Source: an uncultured Roseibium sp. (GTDB lineage Bacteria > Pseudomonadota > Alphaproteobacteria > Rhizobiales > Stappiaceae). From it: DNA of 64,000 nucleotides. Where the stretch lies: contig NZ_OY769915.1 of the NCBI RefSeq assembly GCF_963669205.1, positions 6,094,501 through 6,158,500 of the forward strand. Reading direction: 5' to 3'. The notes below the pieces were generated by a model. It saw only the letters and a program-made list of their open reading frames with translations. It searched no databases and was not told the DNA's origin. Positions 18,306 to 26,390 of the stretch are shown piece by piece. Made by a program: the position numbers and the translations under genes. The first letter of the stretch is position 1; every line of letters starts with the position of its first letter.

Positions 18306-19109
18306 GTGAAGGCACTGTCACGTCTTCTGCCCGGCCACGGAACACTGTGGCTGATGTTTTTCGGCGGCGTGCTTGCGGCATGGGCTCTGCTCGTTGCCAC
18401 GCATGTGCCCGTTGGCGCGCCCCATCCCGCCGCTGAGAACGGGCTCGCCTACCTGATTTCACTGTGCACCCGGAGCGTCGCCGACGCCGGGTTCGTGTCC
18501 GTGGCGGCCATGTGGTCCCTCATGTCGCTTGCCATGATGGCACCGACGGCATTTCCCGCGTTCAAGACCTATTCCGACATGACCTACACGGATGCGGCCA
18601 GCGGAACCTCGCTTGCGGTTCTCGTTGCCGGATATCTTCTGGTCTGGATCGGGTTCGCGGTTCCCGCAGCCTATGTGCAGGTGCAGCTGGCGGATCTTCA
18701 TCTTCTGGACGGCGCCGGGAAGTCGACATCCGCTCCGCTCAATGCACTGCTGCTCGTTGTTGCAGGCGCCTACCAGTTCAGCCGCCTGAAGAATGCCTGC
18801 CTGTCGGCCTGCCAGAACCCGATGACCTTCTTTTTCAGCCACTGGCAGCCCGGACACACGGGCGCGTTGCGCCTCGGCCTGCGCCTTGGCGCCGTCTGCC
18901 TCGGCTGCTGCTGGGCCTTGATGCTGCTCGCCTTTGTTGCCGGAACCATGAACCTGGCTTTCATGGGCCTCGCCATGGTGTTGATGACACTGGAAAAGCT
19001 GCCGCAAATCGGCAATCGCATCAGCGCACCGCTGGGCGTCTTTCTCATCATTTCCGGGACGATGGTCGGCGTCCTGGCACTTATCGATCTATTGAACGGA
19101 GGAATCTGA
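18306..19109 (+). CDS. DUF2182 integral membrane protein, predicted metal-binding
   Basis: About 267 residues with six or so hydrophobic segments. Family hallmarks are WSLMSLAMMAPTAFP, ACLSACQNPMTFF and CLGCCWALMLLAFVAGTMN, plus KLPQIGNRISAPLGV near the C-terminus. An in-frame ATG exists at 18261, but the GTG at 18306 is preceded 5 bases away by a strong gggagga site, so I place the start there. The stop overlaps the DUF1326 start (TGATG), so the two are co-translated. DUF2182 and DUF1326 proteins are known to co-occur, but the biochemical role is undescribed. The paired cysteines suggest metal or thiol chemistry. Leading a DMSP operon is notable. Confidence 0.85.
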   Translation: MKALSRLLPGHGTLWLMFFGGVLAAWALLVATHVPVGAPHPAAENGLAYLISLCTRSVADAGFVSVAAMWSLMSLAMMAPTAFPAFKTYSDMTYTDAASGTSLAVLVAGYLLVWIGFAVPAAYVQVQLADLHLLDGAGKSTSAPLNALLLVVAGAYQFSRLKNACLSACQNPMTFFFSHWQPGHTGALRLGLRLGAVCLGCCWALMLLAFVAGTMNLAFMGLAMVLMTLEKLPQIGNRISAPLGVFLIISGTMVGVLALIDLLNGGI

Positions 19110-19735
19110 TGTCCGGATGGGCCATACGCGGTGAACTTATTTTGAACTGCAACTGCACGGTCTTTTGCCCCTGTGTCGTTTCGCTCGGAAAACACGCGCC
19201 AACGGAAGGCTACTGCCAGGCATGGGCAGGCGTGCGCATTGACGAAGGCCACTACGAGGGCGAAGACCTGTCGGGATTGAATGTCGGGCTCGTGCTGGAA
19301 ATCCCCGGCCTGATGGCGCGCGGAAACTGGAAGGCAGCCGCCTATATCGATGAACGCGCCAGCGATGCTGCCTACGACGGCCTTCTGAAGATTTTTTCAG
19401 GGCAGGCGAAGGGCACGACGGGCCTGTTCCGGGTGCTGGTCAGCGAATTCCTCGGTGCGGAGCGTGCTCCCGTATCCTATACCAACGAAGGCAAGAAACG
19501 CCGGTTGATTGTCGGCAAGGCAATCAAGGGCGAGATCGAACCGGTTCCAGGTGGAAACCCCGACGAGGATATCGTCGTGACCAATACCGAATACTGGATG
19601 GGTCCCGACATCACCGTCGCCACGGCCACCCAGGGCCGCGTGCGCGCCTATGGGCGGGTCTGGGATTTCGACGGCCGCAGCGCCGAGATCTGTCAGATCG
19701 ACTGGTCCGGGCCTGCCGCCGAACAGGCTGCATAG
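19109..19735 (+). CDS. DUF1326 cysteine-rich protein
   Basis: A 208-residue soluble protein of the DUF1326 family. The N-terminus carries a dense cysteine cluster, LNCNCTVFCPC (Cys14, 16, 20, 22), and a further EGYCQAWAGV (Cys37). The middle has KGTTGLFRVL and the C-terminus WMGPDITVATATQGRVRAYGRVWDF. It starts inside the stop codon of the DUF2182 gene and ends 12 bases before dmdA, whose start has an aggaggt-like site. The Cys pattern resembles a metal site; copper or another thiophilic metal is a reasonable guess but not shown. It is probably a partner of DUF2182 in one function tied to DMSP use. Confidence 0.88.
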   Translation: MSGWAIRGELILNCNCTVFCPCVVSLGKHAPTEGYCQAWAGVRIDEGHYEGEDLSGLNVGLVLEIPGLMARGNWKAAAYIDERASDAAYDGLLKIFSGQAKGTTGLFRVLVSEFLGAERAPVSYTNEGKKRRLIVGKAIKGEIEPVPGGNPDEDIVVTNTEYWMGPDITVATATQGRVRAYGRVWDFDGRSAEICQIDWSGPAAEQAA

Positions 19736-19747
19736 GGAGGTTCCGGC

Positions 19748-20869
19748 ATGCAGGTCCCGGCTCTTTCGATTTCCCGCCGCACGCGCAACACGCCGTTTTC
19801 GCGCCGGGTCCAGGCAGCAGGTGTAAAGGCCTACACGGTCTACAACCACATGCTGCTTCCGACGGTCTTCAATTCCGTCGAAGAGGATTACCATCACCTG
19901 AAATCCAAGGTTCAGGTCTGGGATGTGTCATGCGAACGGCAGGTCGAACTCTGGGGACCGGATGCCGCGCGGCTGGCGCAGATGCTGACCCCGCGCGACC
20001 TGTCCAACATGGTCGAAGGGCAGTGCTATTACACGCCCATGGTCGACGAAACGGGAGGGATGCTCAACGACCCAGTCACCACGAAGCTTGCCGAAGACAA
20101 GTTCTGGGTCTCGGTGGCCGACAGCGACCTGCTGTTCTGGATCAAGGGACTGGCGCATGCACTGCGGCTGGAAGTCGATGTCGACGAACCGGACGTCTCG
20201 CCGCTGGCCATTCAGGGCCCCAGGGCGGAAGACCTCGTCGCCAGGATCTTCGGCGAGAAGATCCGGTCGATCCGCTTCTTCCGTTACGATTATGTCGACT
20301 TTCAGGGTCACAAGCTGGTGCTCGCCCGGTCCGGCTATTCGAAACAGGACGGATTTGAACTCTATGTTGACGGAACGCATCTCGGCGAACCCATCTGGGA
20401 CGCCCTGATGGCTGCCGGCGAAGACCTGGACGTTCGCGCCGGCTGCCCGAACCTGATCGAACGGATCGAAGGCCAGCTTCTGTCCTACGGCAACGACATG
20501 ACCCGCAACAACACGCCGCATGAATGCGGGCTCGGCAAGTTCTGCCAGACGCAACAGGCCATCGGCTGCATCGGCCGCGACGCCTTGCTGCGCGTTGCCG
20601 TCGAAGGTCCGGTGCGGCAGATCCGCAGCATCGCCATCGACGGTGACCCGGTCCCGTCCTGCGACGACCTGTGGCCGGTTATTGCCGGCGGCAAACAGGT
20701 CGGCACCGTCAGCTCCGCCGCCTACTCACCGGACTTTCGCACCAATGTCGCGATCGGCATGGTCAGGATGACCCACTGGGACGACGGCACCAGGGTCCAG
20801 GTGGACACGCCGCACGGCATGCGCTCGGCAACGGTCTGGGAAACGGCATTCACCAATCAGAGGGGGTAG
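19748..20869 (+). CDS. dmdA: DMSP demethylase DmdA
   Basis: A 373-residue GcvT-fold, tetrahydrofolate-dependent enzyme that removes a methyl group from dimethylsulfoniopropionate to give 3-methylmercaptopropionate and 5-methyl-THF. It matches the characterised marine DmdA along its length: AAGVKAYTVYNHMLLPTVF, HHLKSKVQVWDVSCERQVEL, MLNDPVTTKLAEDKFW, DVSPLAIQGPRAEDL, ARSGYSKQDGFELYVDG, RAGCPNLIERIEGQLLSYGND and HECGLGKFC. Shared context with dmdB and acuI separates it from generic glycine-cleavage T proteins. It is the third gene of the operon, 3 bases before dmdB, so strongly coupled. Confidence 0.93.
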   Translation: MQVPALSISRRTRNTPFSRRVQAAGVKAYTVYNHMLLPTVFNSVEEDYHHLKSKVQVWDVSCERQVELWGPDAARLAQMLTPRDLSNMVEGQCYYTPMVDETGGMLNDPVTTKLAEDKFWVSVADSDLLFWIKGLAHALRLEVDVDEPDVSPLAIQGPRAEDLVARIFGEKIRSIRFFRYDYVDFQGHKLVLARSGYSKQDGFELYVDGTHLGEPIWDALMAAGEDLDVRAGCPNLIERIEGQLLSYGNDMTRNNTPHECGLGKFCQTQQAIGCIGRDALLRVAVEGPVRQIRSIAIDGDPVPSCDDLWPVIAGGKQVGTVSSAAYSPDFRTNVAIGMVRMTHWDDGTRVQVDTPHGMRSATVWETAFTNQRG

Positions 20870-20871
20870 CG

Positions 20872-22506
20872 ATGAAAGAACACTACGAAGCGCTCCCGCG
20901 GCAGACGGCCAACCACGTGCCGCTGTCCCCCCTGTCATTCCTGGAACGCACGGCGGCGATTTTCCCGGACAGGACGGCGCTGGTCTACAACGACCTGCGT
21001 CTGACCTGGCGCGAGGTTCACGAGCGGGTGCGCCGCCTGGCCTCGAGCCTGAAGGATAGGGGCATAGGCCCGGGCGACACGGTGTCCGTTCTGGCCGCCA
21101 ACACGCCGGAACTCTTCGAACTTCATTATGCCGTCCCGCTGACGGGGGCGGTGCTCAACACGATCAATATCCGGCTTGAGGCCGAAACCGTCGCCTACAT
21201 TTTCGACCACGGCGACGCCCGGCTGGTGATTGCCGACACGGCCTTTTCCGGCGTCGTCAAGGCAGCATTCGCGCTGAACCGCAAGAGCCTGCCGGTCGTC
21301 GACATCGTCGATCCCAATGGGCCGGGCGGCGACAGGCTGGGCACGGAAACCTATGCAGGCTTGATCGAGAAGGGCGATCCCGCTTTCAAATGGACCGGCC
21401 CGGACGATGAATGGCAGGCGCTCGCGCTCAATTACACGTCCGGCACGTCCGGGCGCCCAAAGGGTGTCGTCTACCACCATCGCGGCGCCTATCTCATGGC
21501 CATGGGAACGCCGGTCGCCTGGGAACTCCCGCGACACCCGGTCTATCTCTACACCGTGCCGATGTTCCACTGTAACGGCTGGTGCCATGCCTGGGCGATG
21601 ACGTTGATGGCCGGCACCATCGTCTGCATCCGCCAGGTCAGCGGCAAGGCCGTCTTCGACCTGATCGACCGCTTCGGGATCACCCACCTTGGCGGCGCGC
21701 CGATCGTGCTGTCCATGCTGGTCAACACCCCGGAGGAAGACCGCCGGACGCTTTCCGCGCCCGTCAAGATCATGACGGCAGGCGCACCGCCGCCCGCGGC
21801 CGTGCTCGCGGCAACGAAGGCGCTCGGCTTCGAGGTCATGCAGGTCTACGGGCTGACGGAAACCTACGGCCATGTCGTTCAATGCCTGTGGCGCGAGGAA
21901 TGGGAAGACCTGTCCGCCGACGAGCAGGCGGAGCTGCAATCCTGGCAGGGGGTCGGCTTCCCGATGACGGAATCCGTTAATGTCGTCGACCGGGACACCG
22001 GTGCGCCGGTTCCGATGGACGGCGAGACCCAGGGTGAGATCGTCATTCGCGGCAACACTGTCATGAAAGGCTACTACAAGAACGAGGCGGCGACGTCAGA
22101 TGCCTTCTCCGGCGGCCATTTCAAATCGGGCGATGCGGCCGTGCGCCATCCCAACGGCTATGTCCAGATCCGCGACAGGCTGAAAGATGTCATCATCTCA
22201 GGCGGCGAAAACATTTCTTCCGTTGAGGTGGAAGGTGTGCTTCATCGGCATCCCGATGTCGTGCTTGCAGCTGTCGTCGCCCTGCCGGACGAGACATGGG
22301 GCGAAGTGCCGTGCGCCTTTGTCGAATTGAAGGACGGCAGCGCCTTGACGGAAGACCAACTGATCGATTTTTGCCGTGACCACATGGCCGGTTTCAAGCG
22401 GCCGAAAAAGATCGTCTTTACCGAACTGCCGAAAACGGCGACAGGAAAGATACAAAAGTTTGTTCTGCGCGAGGACGCCAGGACGATGACGGAAAACACC
22501 AGCTAA
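20872..22506 (+). CDS. dmdB: 3-methylmercaptopropionate-CoA ligase DmdB
   Basis: A 544-residue AMP-forming acyl-CoA synthetase that activates 3-methylmercaptopropionate, the DmdA product. Signatures are the P-loop YTSGTSGRPKGVVYHH (~188-203), TVPMFHCNGWCHAW, the MQVYGLTETYG motif, the KSGDAAVRHPNGYVQIRDR hinge, and the C-terminal catalytic Lys in LPKTATGKIQKFVLRE. The ATG at 20872 comes two bases after the dmdA stop, with agaggggg as ribosome-binding site inside the dmdA end. The downstream enzymes DmdC (dehydrogenase) and DmdD (hydratase) are not in this window and must be supplied elsewhere. Confidence 0.9.
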   Translation: MKEHYEALPRQTANHVPLSPLSFLERTAAIFPDRTALVYNDLRLTWREVHERVRRLASSLKDRGIGPGDTVSVLAANTPELFELHYAVPLTGAVLNTINIRLEAETVAYIFDHGDARLVIADTAFSGVVKAAFALNRKSLPVVDIVDPNGPGGDRLGTETYAGLIEKGDPAFKWTGPDDEWQALALNYTSGTSGRPKGVVYHHRGAYLMAMGTPVAWELPRHPVYLYTVPMFHCNGWCHAWAMTLMAGTIVCIRQVSGKAVFDLIDRFGITHLGGAPIVLSMLVNTPEEDRRTLSAPVKIMTAGAPPPAAVLAATKALGFEVMQVYGLTETYGHVVQCLWREEWEDLSADEQAELQSWQGVGFPMTESVNVVDRDTGAPVPMDGETQGEIVIRGNTVMKGYYKNEAATSDAFSGGHFKSGDAAVRHPNGYVQIRDRLKDVIISGGENISSVEVEGVLHRHPDVVLAAVVALPDETWGEVPCAFVELKDGSALTEDQLIDFCRDHMAGFKRPKKIVFTELPKTATGKIQKFVLREDARTMTENTS

Positions 22507-22521
22507 CAGGGCAGTTTGACC

Positions 22522-23514
22522 ATGACTTTCAAAGCACTCCTCGTTGAAAAGAACGACGAAGGCAAAACCTCCGCGTCGGTTCAGGAGCTTGATGACAGCC
22601 GCTTGCCCGAGGGCGATGTCACCGTTGCCGTCGAATACTCCACGCTGAACTACAAGGACGGCCTGTGCGTTGGTCCCGGCGGTGGCCTCGTGCGCAACTA
22701 CCCGCATGTGCCCGGCATAGATTTTGCCGGCACCGTTCTGGAATCCTCCGATGACTGGTACAAGCCCGGCGACAAGGTGGTCCTGACCGGCTGGCGTGTC
22801 GGCGAGGTCTGGTGGGGCGGTTATGCCCAGAAGGCCTGCGTGAAGGGCGAATGGCTGGTGCCGCTGCCCGAAGGCATCTCCACCCGCAACGCCATGGCGG
22901 TCGGCACGGCCGGCTTCACGGCCATGCTCGCCGTGATGGCGCTAGAAGAGCACGGCCTGAAACCCGGCGACGGGCCGGTTCTGGTTACGGGCGCGGCCGG
23001 TGGCGTCGGCTCGGTCGCGACCGCCATTCTCGCCAATCTCGGTTATGAGGTCGCCGCCGTGACGGGCCGCGAAAGCACCTGGGACTACCTGAAATCCCTG
23101 GGCGCGAGCACCGTCGTTCCGCGCGACGACGTCAATGAAACCGTCAAGCGGCCGCTGGAAGCCGAAACATGGGCCGGATGCGTCGACGCGGTCGGCGGTG
23201 CCATGCTGGCCCGCGTTCTCGGCCAGATGAAATACGGCGCATCCGTTGCCGCCGTCGGTCTTGCTGGTGGTGCGGCGCTGCCCGCAACCGTCATTCCGTT
23301 CCTTCTGCGCGGCGTCAACCTGCTCGGCATCGACAGTGTCATGAAGCCCTACGACGCGCGCCTCAAGGCGTGGGAGCGGTTGGCCAAGGACCTGCCGATG
23401 GACAAGCTCGAAGCGATGATCCAGCCGGCAACCCTGGAAGACCTGCCCACGCTCGGTGCCGATATCCTGAAAGGCCAGGTCAAGGGCCGCGTCGTCGTCG
23501 ACGTGAACGCCTGA
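22522..23514 (+). CDS. acuI: acrylyl-CoA reductase AcuI
   Basis: A 330-residue NADPH-dependent medium-chain reductase that turns acryloyl-CoA into propionyl-CoA, detoxifying the reactive product of DMSP cleavage. Diagnostic segments are STLNYKDGLCVGPGGGLVRNYPHVPGIDFAG, WRVGEVWWGGYAQKA, the cofactor motif VTGAAGGVGSVAT (~156-168) and LLRGVNLLGIDSVMKPY. I use the ATG at 22522 rather than the TTG six bases upstream. Last gene of the dmd operon. Its presence implies that acrylate-type intermediates arise here, although no DMSP lyase gene (ddd) is visible. Confidence 0.92.
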   Translation: MTFKALLVEKNDEGKTSASVQELDDSRLPEGDVTVAVEYSTLNYKDGLCVGPGGGLVRNYPHVPGIDFAGTVLESSDDWYKPGDKVVLTGWRVGEVWWGGYAQKACVKGEWLVPLPEGISTRNAMAVGTAGFTAMLAVMALEEHGLKPGDGPVLVTGAAGGVGSVATAILANLGYEVAAVTGRESTWDYLKSLGASTVVPRDDVNETVKRPLEAETWAGCVDAVGGAMLARVLGQMKYGASVAAVGLAGGAALPATVIPFLLRGVNLLGIDSVMKPYDARLKAWERLAKDLPMDKLEAMIQPATLEDLPTLGADILKGQVKGRVVVDVNA

Positions 23515-23731
23515 GGCGGACCGGGCATTCGTCCGGTTTAACCCTTGTCCTGAGGGGCACGCTCGCATGCGTCATGAAGGATCGGCCACCTGCAGATTGT
23601 CATCCCGGTTTGCTGCGCGAGCGGCAAGACCGGGAACCGGTCATTCGTGTGGCTCGCATGGGAGAATGACGGTTGGACAAGCGGTTACTGGATCCCTGCC
23701 TTCGCAGGGATGACAAAAAACAGGCAGCCCC

Positions 23732-23778
23732 GTCATTCCGGACAAGTGAGGCTGAGCCGAACGCTGATCCGGAATGAC
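23732..23778. repeat. perfect 11-bp palindromic (REP-like) unit
   Basis: GTCATTCCGGA at 23732-23742 is exactly complementary to TCCGGAATGAC at 23768-23778 around a 25-base spacer. Related GTCATTCCGG sequences occur elsewhere in the same intergenic block, as expected for a genome-wide REP-type repeat. Confidence 0.75.
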
Positions 23779-23870
23779 AAACGGAGAAACGGACCAACCC
23801 CTCCATCGTCACCCCGGGCGAACATCGTGAGACCCGGTGCAGGAGAACCCGGCGAGCCGATAGACAACCG
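23769..23870. repeat. direct repeat copy A (~100 bp)
   Basis: Starts CCGGAATGACAAACGGAGA and runs to ...CAACCG. A 40-base core (23798-23837) is identical to the second copy at 24421-24460; flanks are similar with small indels. The copies are in the same orientation about 620 bases apart. Confidence 0.8.
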
Positions 23871-24030
23871 AATCACCGACGGGTCAGCACCTCCCCGATC
23901 CCGGCTTGCACAGCATTTGGCCGGGATGACGAAAAACAGAGAGCCCCGTCATTGCCAGACCTGATCTGGCAATCCATGCCGTTGGCACCCGGCGCCGCAA
24001 GACTGTGGAACCCGAAACGCCACGGAATGG

Positions 24031-24353
24031 ATGCCATGGTCAAGTCCACTGCTGTCCGGTTTAACTCGGACTTGATCTAGCGAGGCGATCCCAGCCTATG
24101 ACCTTGTCATTCCGGCTGAAGCGCAGCGGAAGGCCGGAACCCAGTAACCACCGGATTTTCCGTCTTGTTTCGGTCTCCGGCCGCAACGGGTACTGGGTCC
24201 CGGTCTTGCCGCTTTCACGGCAAACCGGGACGACAAATCGGGGGAACAATTCCCTATCCCGATTTGGCGCCGCACGGCACCATGCCGCTTTCTCAACAAC
24301 ATAAGTTCGACAGTGCATTCTAAACCGGACAGCAATGGGTCAAACCATGGCAT
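24031..24353. repeat. 323-bp element bounded by imperfect 33-bp inverted repeats (MITE-like candidate)
   Basis: The left end (24031-24063) starts ATGCCATGGT and ends GCTGTCCGGTTTA. The right end (24321-24353), read on the other strand, has the same first 10 and last 13 bases; 27 of 33 positions match. The interior contains no transposase frame, and shorter palindromes lie inside. The pattern fits a non-autonomous inverted-repeat element, but no clear target-site duplication was recognised. Confidence 0.5.
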
Positions 24354-24388
24354 GACTCGGATGTCGGACTCACGCCTGCTGCGCTTGT

Positions 24389-24494
24389 CCGGAATGACGA
24401 CAAACGGAGAGACGGCCCCGCCCCTCCATCGTCACCCCGGGCGAACATCGTGAGACCCGGGGCCGGGGAGCCCCGGCGTGCCGATGGGCAACCG
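24389..24494. repeat. direct repeat copy B (~105 bp)
   Basis: Second copy of the repeat at 23769. It shares a 40-base identical core (24421-24460, CCCCTCCATCGTC... to ...GAGACCCGG) plus similar flanks, with a few extra bases. It lies just outside the right end of the inverted-repeat element. Confidence 0.8.
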
Positions 24495-24517
24495 GAACTG
24501 ACGCCGCAGGCAGAATT

Positions 24518-25411
24518 TCACCGCAGCTCCGCTTTCAGGAAATCGACCATGACCCGGACCTTTTGCGGCAGGAAGGCCTTGCTCGGGTAGAGGATCCAGG
24601 CGGCCGTGTCGAAATCGGTCGCCGCGCAATCATGGTCGGGAAACAGATCGACAAGACGGCCGTCCTTGATATCGCCCCGGATCAGCCAGTTGGCCAGGAG
24701 CGCGACTCCCATGCCGAGGCGGGCAGCTTCGCGCAGGGAGAGCGCGCTCGCGATCACCGTCTTGCCCGCAACATCGACCTCGAAGGGCGCGCGGTCCTCC
24801 GTCCGGAACTTCCAGCTGTTGCGGAACCCCGGCAGCGCGAAACGCAGGCAATTGTGATCCGGAAGGTCACGTGGCGTTCCAACCGGACCATGCTTTTCAA
24901 GATAGGCGGGCGAGGCCACCACGCGATAGCGCGACGAAAACAGCCGGGCGGAAATCAGATCCCCCTTCGGAGCGGCTGCCAGCCGGACCGCAAGGTCGAG
25001 CCCCTCCGCAAGCAGGTCCATGTTGTAGTCGGACGGGTAAAGCTCGACCGACAGGTCCGGATAGCGCTCCTGGAACAGCGGCAGCACCGGCATGATGCCC
25101 TCCTGCGCGAAGGCGACGGACGCTGTCATCTTCAGTGTGCCTTTCGGCAACGCGCCCTGAGACGCGGCTTCTTCCGCCGCTGTTTCAAGCTCTTCCAGCA
25201 GCGGCGCGATCCTTTGCAGATAGCGCCCGCCCTCTTCCGTCAGCGCCAGTTTCCGCGTGCTGCGCTGGAAGATACGGACGCCGAGGTCCTTTTCCGCATT
25301 GGCAACGATCCGCGAGACGCTGGAAGCATCGACATCCAGCGCACGGGCGGCCCCGGCGATGCTGCCGATATCCCGCACAAGCAGCAATGTTTTCAGAGAT
25401 TGAATGTCCAT
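24518..25411 (-). CDS. LysR-family transcriptional regulator (azoreductase-linked)
   Basis: A 297-residue LysR protein: N-terminal winged helix (SIAGAARALDVDASSVSRIVANAEKDLGVRIFQRSTRKLALTEEG) followed by a periplasmic-binding-like effector domain (KMTASVAFAQEGIMPVLPLFQERYPDLSVEL and LDLAVRLAAAPKGDLISARL), of the CrgA/DmlR-like group. It diverges from an FMN-dependent azoreductase gene. A palindrome with a T-N11-A core lies directly in front of its ATG, so it probably autoregulates and controls the azoreductase. Related LysR/azoR pairs respond to quinones or electrophiles; the inducer here is unknown. Confidence 0.88.
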   Translation of the reverse strand: MDIQSLKTLLLVRDIGSIAGAARALDVDASSVSRIVANAEKDLGVRIFQRSTRKLALTEEGGRYLQRIAPLLEELETAAEEAASQGALPKGTLKMTASVAFAQEGIMPVLPLFQERYPDLSVELYPSDYNMDLLAEGLDLAVRLAAAPKGDLISARLFSSRYRVVASPAYLEKHGPVGTPRDLPDHNCLRFALPGFRNSWKFRTEDRAPFEVDVAGKTVIASALSLREAARLGMGVALLANWLIRGDIKDGRLVDLFPDHDCAATDFDTAAWILYPSKAFLPQKVRVMVDFLKAELR

Positions 25412-25430
25412 TCGTGCAGTTTATGCACGA
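25412..25430. promoter_or_regulatory. LysR-type operator palindrome
   Basis: TCGTGCA-GTTTA-TGCACGA is a perfect 7-bp inverted repeat and contains TGCAGTTTATGCA, i.e. T-N11-A, the usual LysR recognition form. It abuts the LysR start codon, so bound protein would cover that gene's ribosome-binding region while facing the divergent azoreductase gene 75 bases away. Confidence 0.72.
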
Positions 25431-25505
25431 TTTTGCTGCGCGCCATCGTGTTTTTCTTGTTCAAGCGCGGAAATAGCTTCGGACCTCCCACAACGGAGAT
25501 CCCCA

Positions 25506-26120
25506 ATGACACTGCTCTTGCGCATCAATTCCAGCTCCCGCCAGACCGGCTCGCATTCCGCCGCCGTGGCCGATCATTTCGAAGCCTGCTTCCGGGAAAA
25601 ACATCCCGGGTGCCGGGTCATTTCACGGCAGGTGGCCGATGGCTCCATTCCGATCATCAGCCAGAAGACGATCGAAGGCTTTTATACGGCGGCGGACGAC
25701 ATGACCGACGATCTGAAGGCCGCGACCGAACTGTCCGACACGCTGATCCATGAATTGCAGCAAGCCGACACACTTCTGATCACCGCCCCGATCTACAATT
25801 TCTGTGTCCCGGCCGCTCTCAAGGCCTGGATCGACCAGATCGTAAGGATGGGCCATACATTTTCCTATCAGGACGGCGCATTCGCGGGCCTCGCCAGAAC
25901 CCGCCGCGCCGTGGTCATATGCGCCTATGGTGCGGAAGGCTATCTCGAGGGCCAGCCGTTCTCGGCTGCAAATTTCGTCGAACCCTACCTCAGGTTTCTG
26001 CTGTCCTTTCTGGGCATCCGGGACATCCGCTTCATTTCGGTTCAGGGCACCACGAGGGACACGGAGACCGTCGCGGCGCGGCTGGATGCAGCCAAGGATG
26101 AGTGCCGGCTGGCAGCTTGA
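25506..26120 (+). CDS. azoR: FMN-dependent NADH-azoreductase (AzoR family), copy 1
   Basis: A 204-residue flavodoxin-fold quinone/azo reductase. The N-terminal LLRINSSSRQTGSHSAAVADHF binds FMN phosphate. ADTLLITAPIYNFCVPAALKAWIDQIVRMGHTF is the canonical flavin/dimer segment, and VICAYGAEGY plus FLLSFLGIRDIRFISVQGT follow. It reduces quinones or azo compounds by two electrons with NAD(P)H. The start at 25506 follows an acggag site; longer in-frame extensions lack one. It is divergent from a LysR regulator, probably its regulator. Only about 200-residue similarity class with the second azoreductase at 53597; the two are clearly different paralogues. Confidence 0.9.
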   Translation: MTLLLRINSSSRQTGSHSAAVADHFEACFREKHPGCRVISRQVADGSIPIISQKTIEGFYTAADDMTDDLKAATELSDTLIHELQQADTLLITAPIYNFCVPAALKAWIDQIVRMGHTFSYQDGAFAGLARTRRAVVICAYGAEGYLEGQPFSAANFVEPYLRFLLSFLGIRDIRFISVQGTTRDTETVAARLDAAKDECRLAA

Positions 26121-26153
26121 ACATGTGGTGAAGTGCGCGGACACGACACATAT

Positions 26154-26182
26154 GTCGCCGGGAGGGAAATCTGCCCGGCGAC
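26154..26182. terminator. hairpin downstream of azoR
   Basis: GTCGCCGGG and CCCGGCGAC form a perfect 9-bp stem around an 11-base loop, 34 bases after the azoreductase stop. Only a short T stretch follows (ctttc), so termination strength is uncertain. Confidence 0.5.
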
Positions 26183-26209
26183 TTTCGAGGGTTTCCGCCC
26201 CGAATCCGG

Positions 26210-26238
26210 TTGCAATCCGCCGAAACCTCCCATATAAG
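26210..26238 (+). promoter_or_regulatory. sigma-70-type promoter for rpmI-rplT
   Basis: TTGCAA (26210-26215) and TATAAG (26233-26238) are separated by exactly 17 bases, close to consensus, about 150 bases upstream of rpmI. The resulting leader of roughly 145 bases contains no obvious reading frame and could hold an autoregulatory L20 or L35 site. Confidence 0.65.
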
Positions 26239-26390
26239 CGCCCGGTCCAGAGTCGTCCGGCTCGTCGTGGACTGGATTTCTGCATGCAAATGCGGATCCT
26301 CCCGGCAAAAAAGGGCATGCCGTGTCGGCTCTGAATGCTCCAACAAAAAAGCACCCGCTTCACGCGGATGCGTCAAGGAAAGGATGCAAA

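Larger units (their letters stand above)
23515..24517. other. 1-kb non-coding, repeat-rich block
   Basis: About 1,000 bases without a credible gene. The block is built from palindromic GTCATTCCGG-type units, short hairpins and a long direct repeat. A clean hairpin (atccctgc, cttc loop, gcagggat) lies at ~23687-23706. Similar palindromes with GTCATTCCGG and TCCGGAATGAC recur at ~23732, 24105 and 24389. Open frames here have atypical composition and read through the repeats, so I leave them out. The elements look like REP/BIME-style intergenic repeats or remnants of non-autonomous elements. It separates the acuI end from a minus-strand LysR gene end. Confidence 0.75.

Noticed and set aside
23600..24330. 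Short open frames in the repeat block.
   Set aside because: They run through palindromic repeats, appear on both strands, and have no start signals or domain patterns.
26239..26390. An L20-type leader riboregulator in front of rpmI.
   Set aside because: The leader length is suitable, but I could not trace a convincing mimic of the rRNA binding site by eye.
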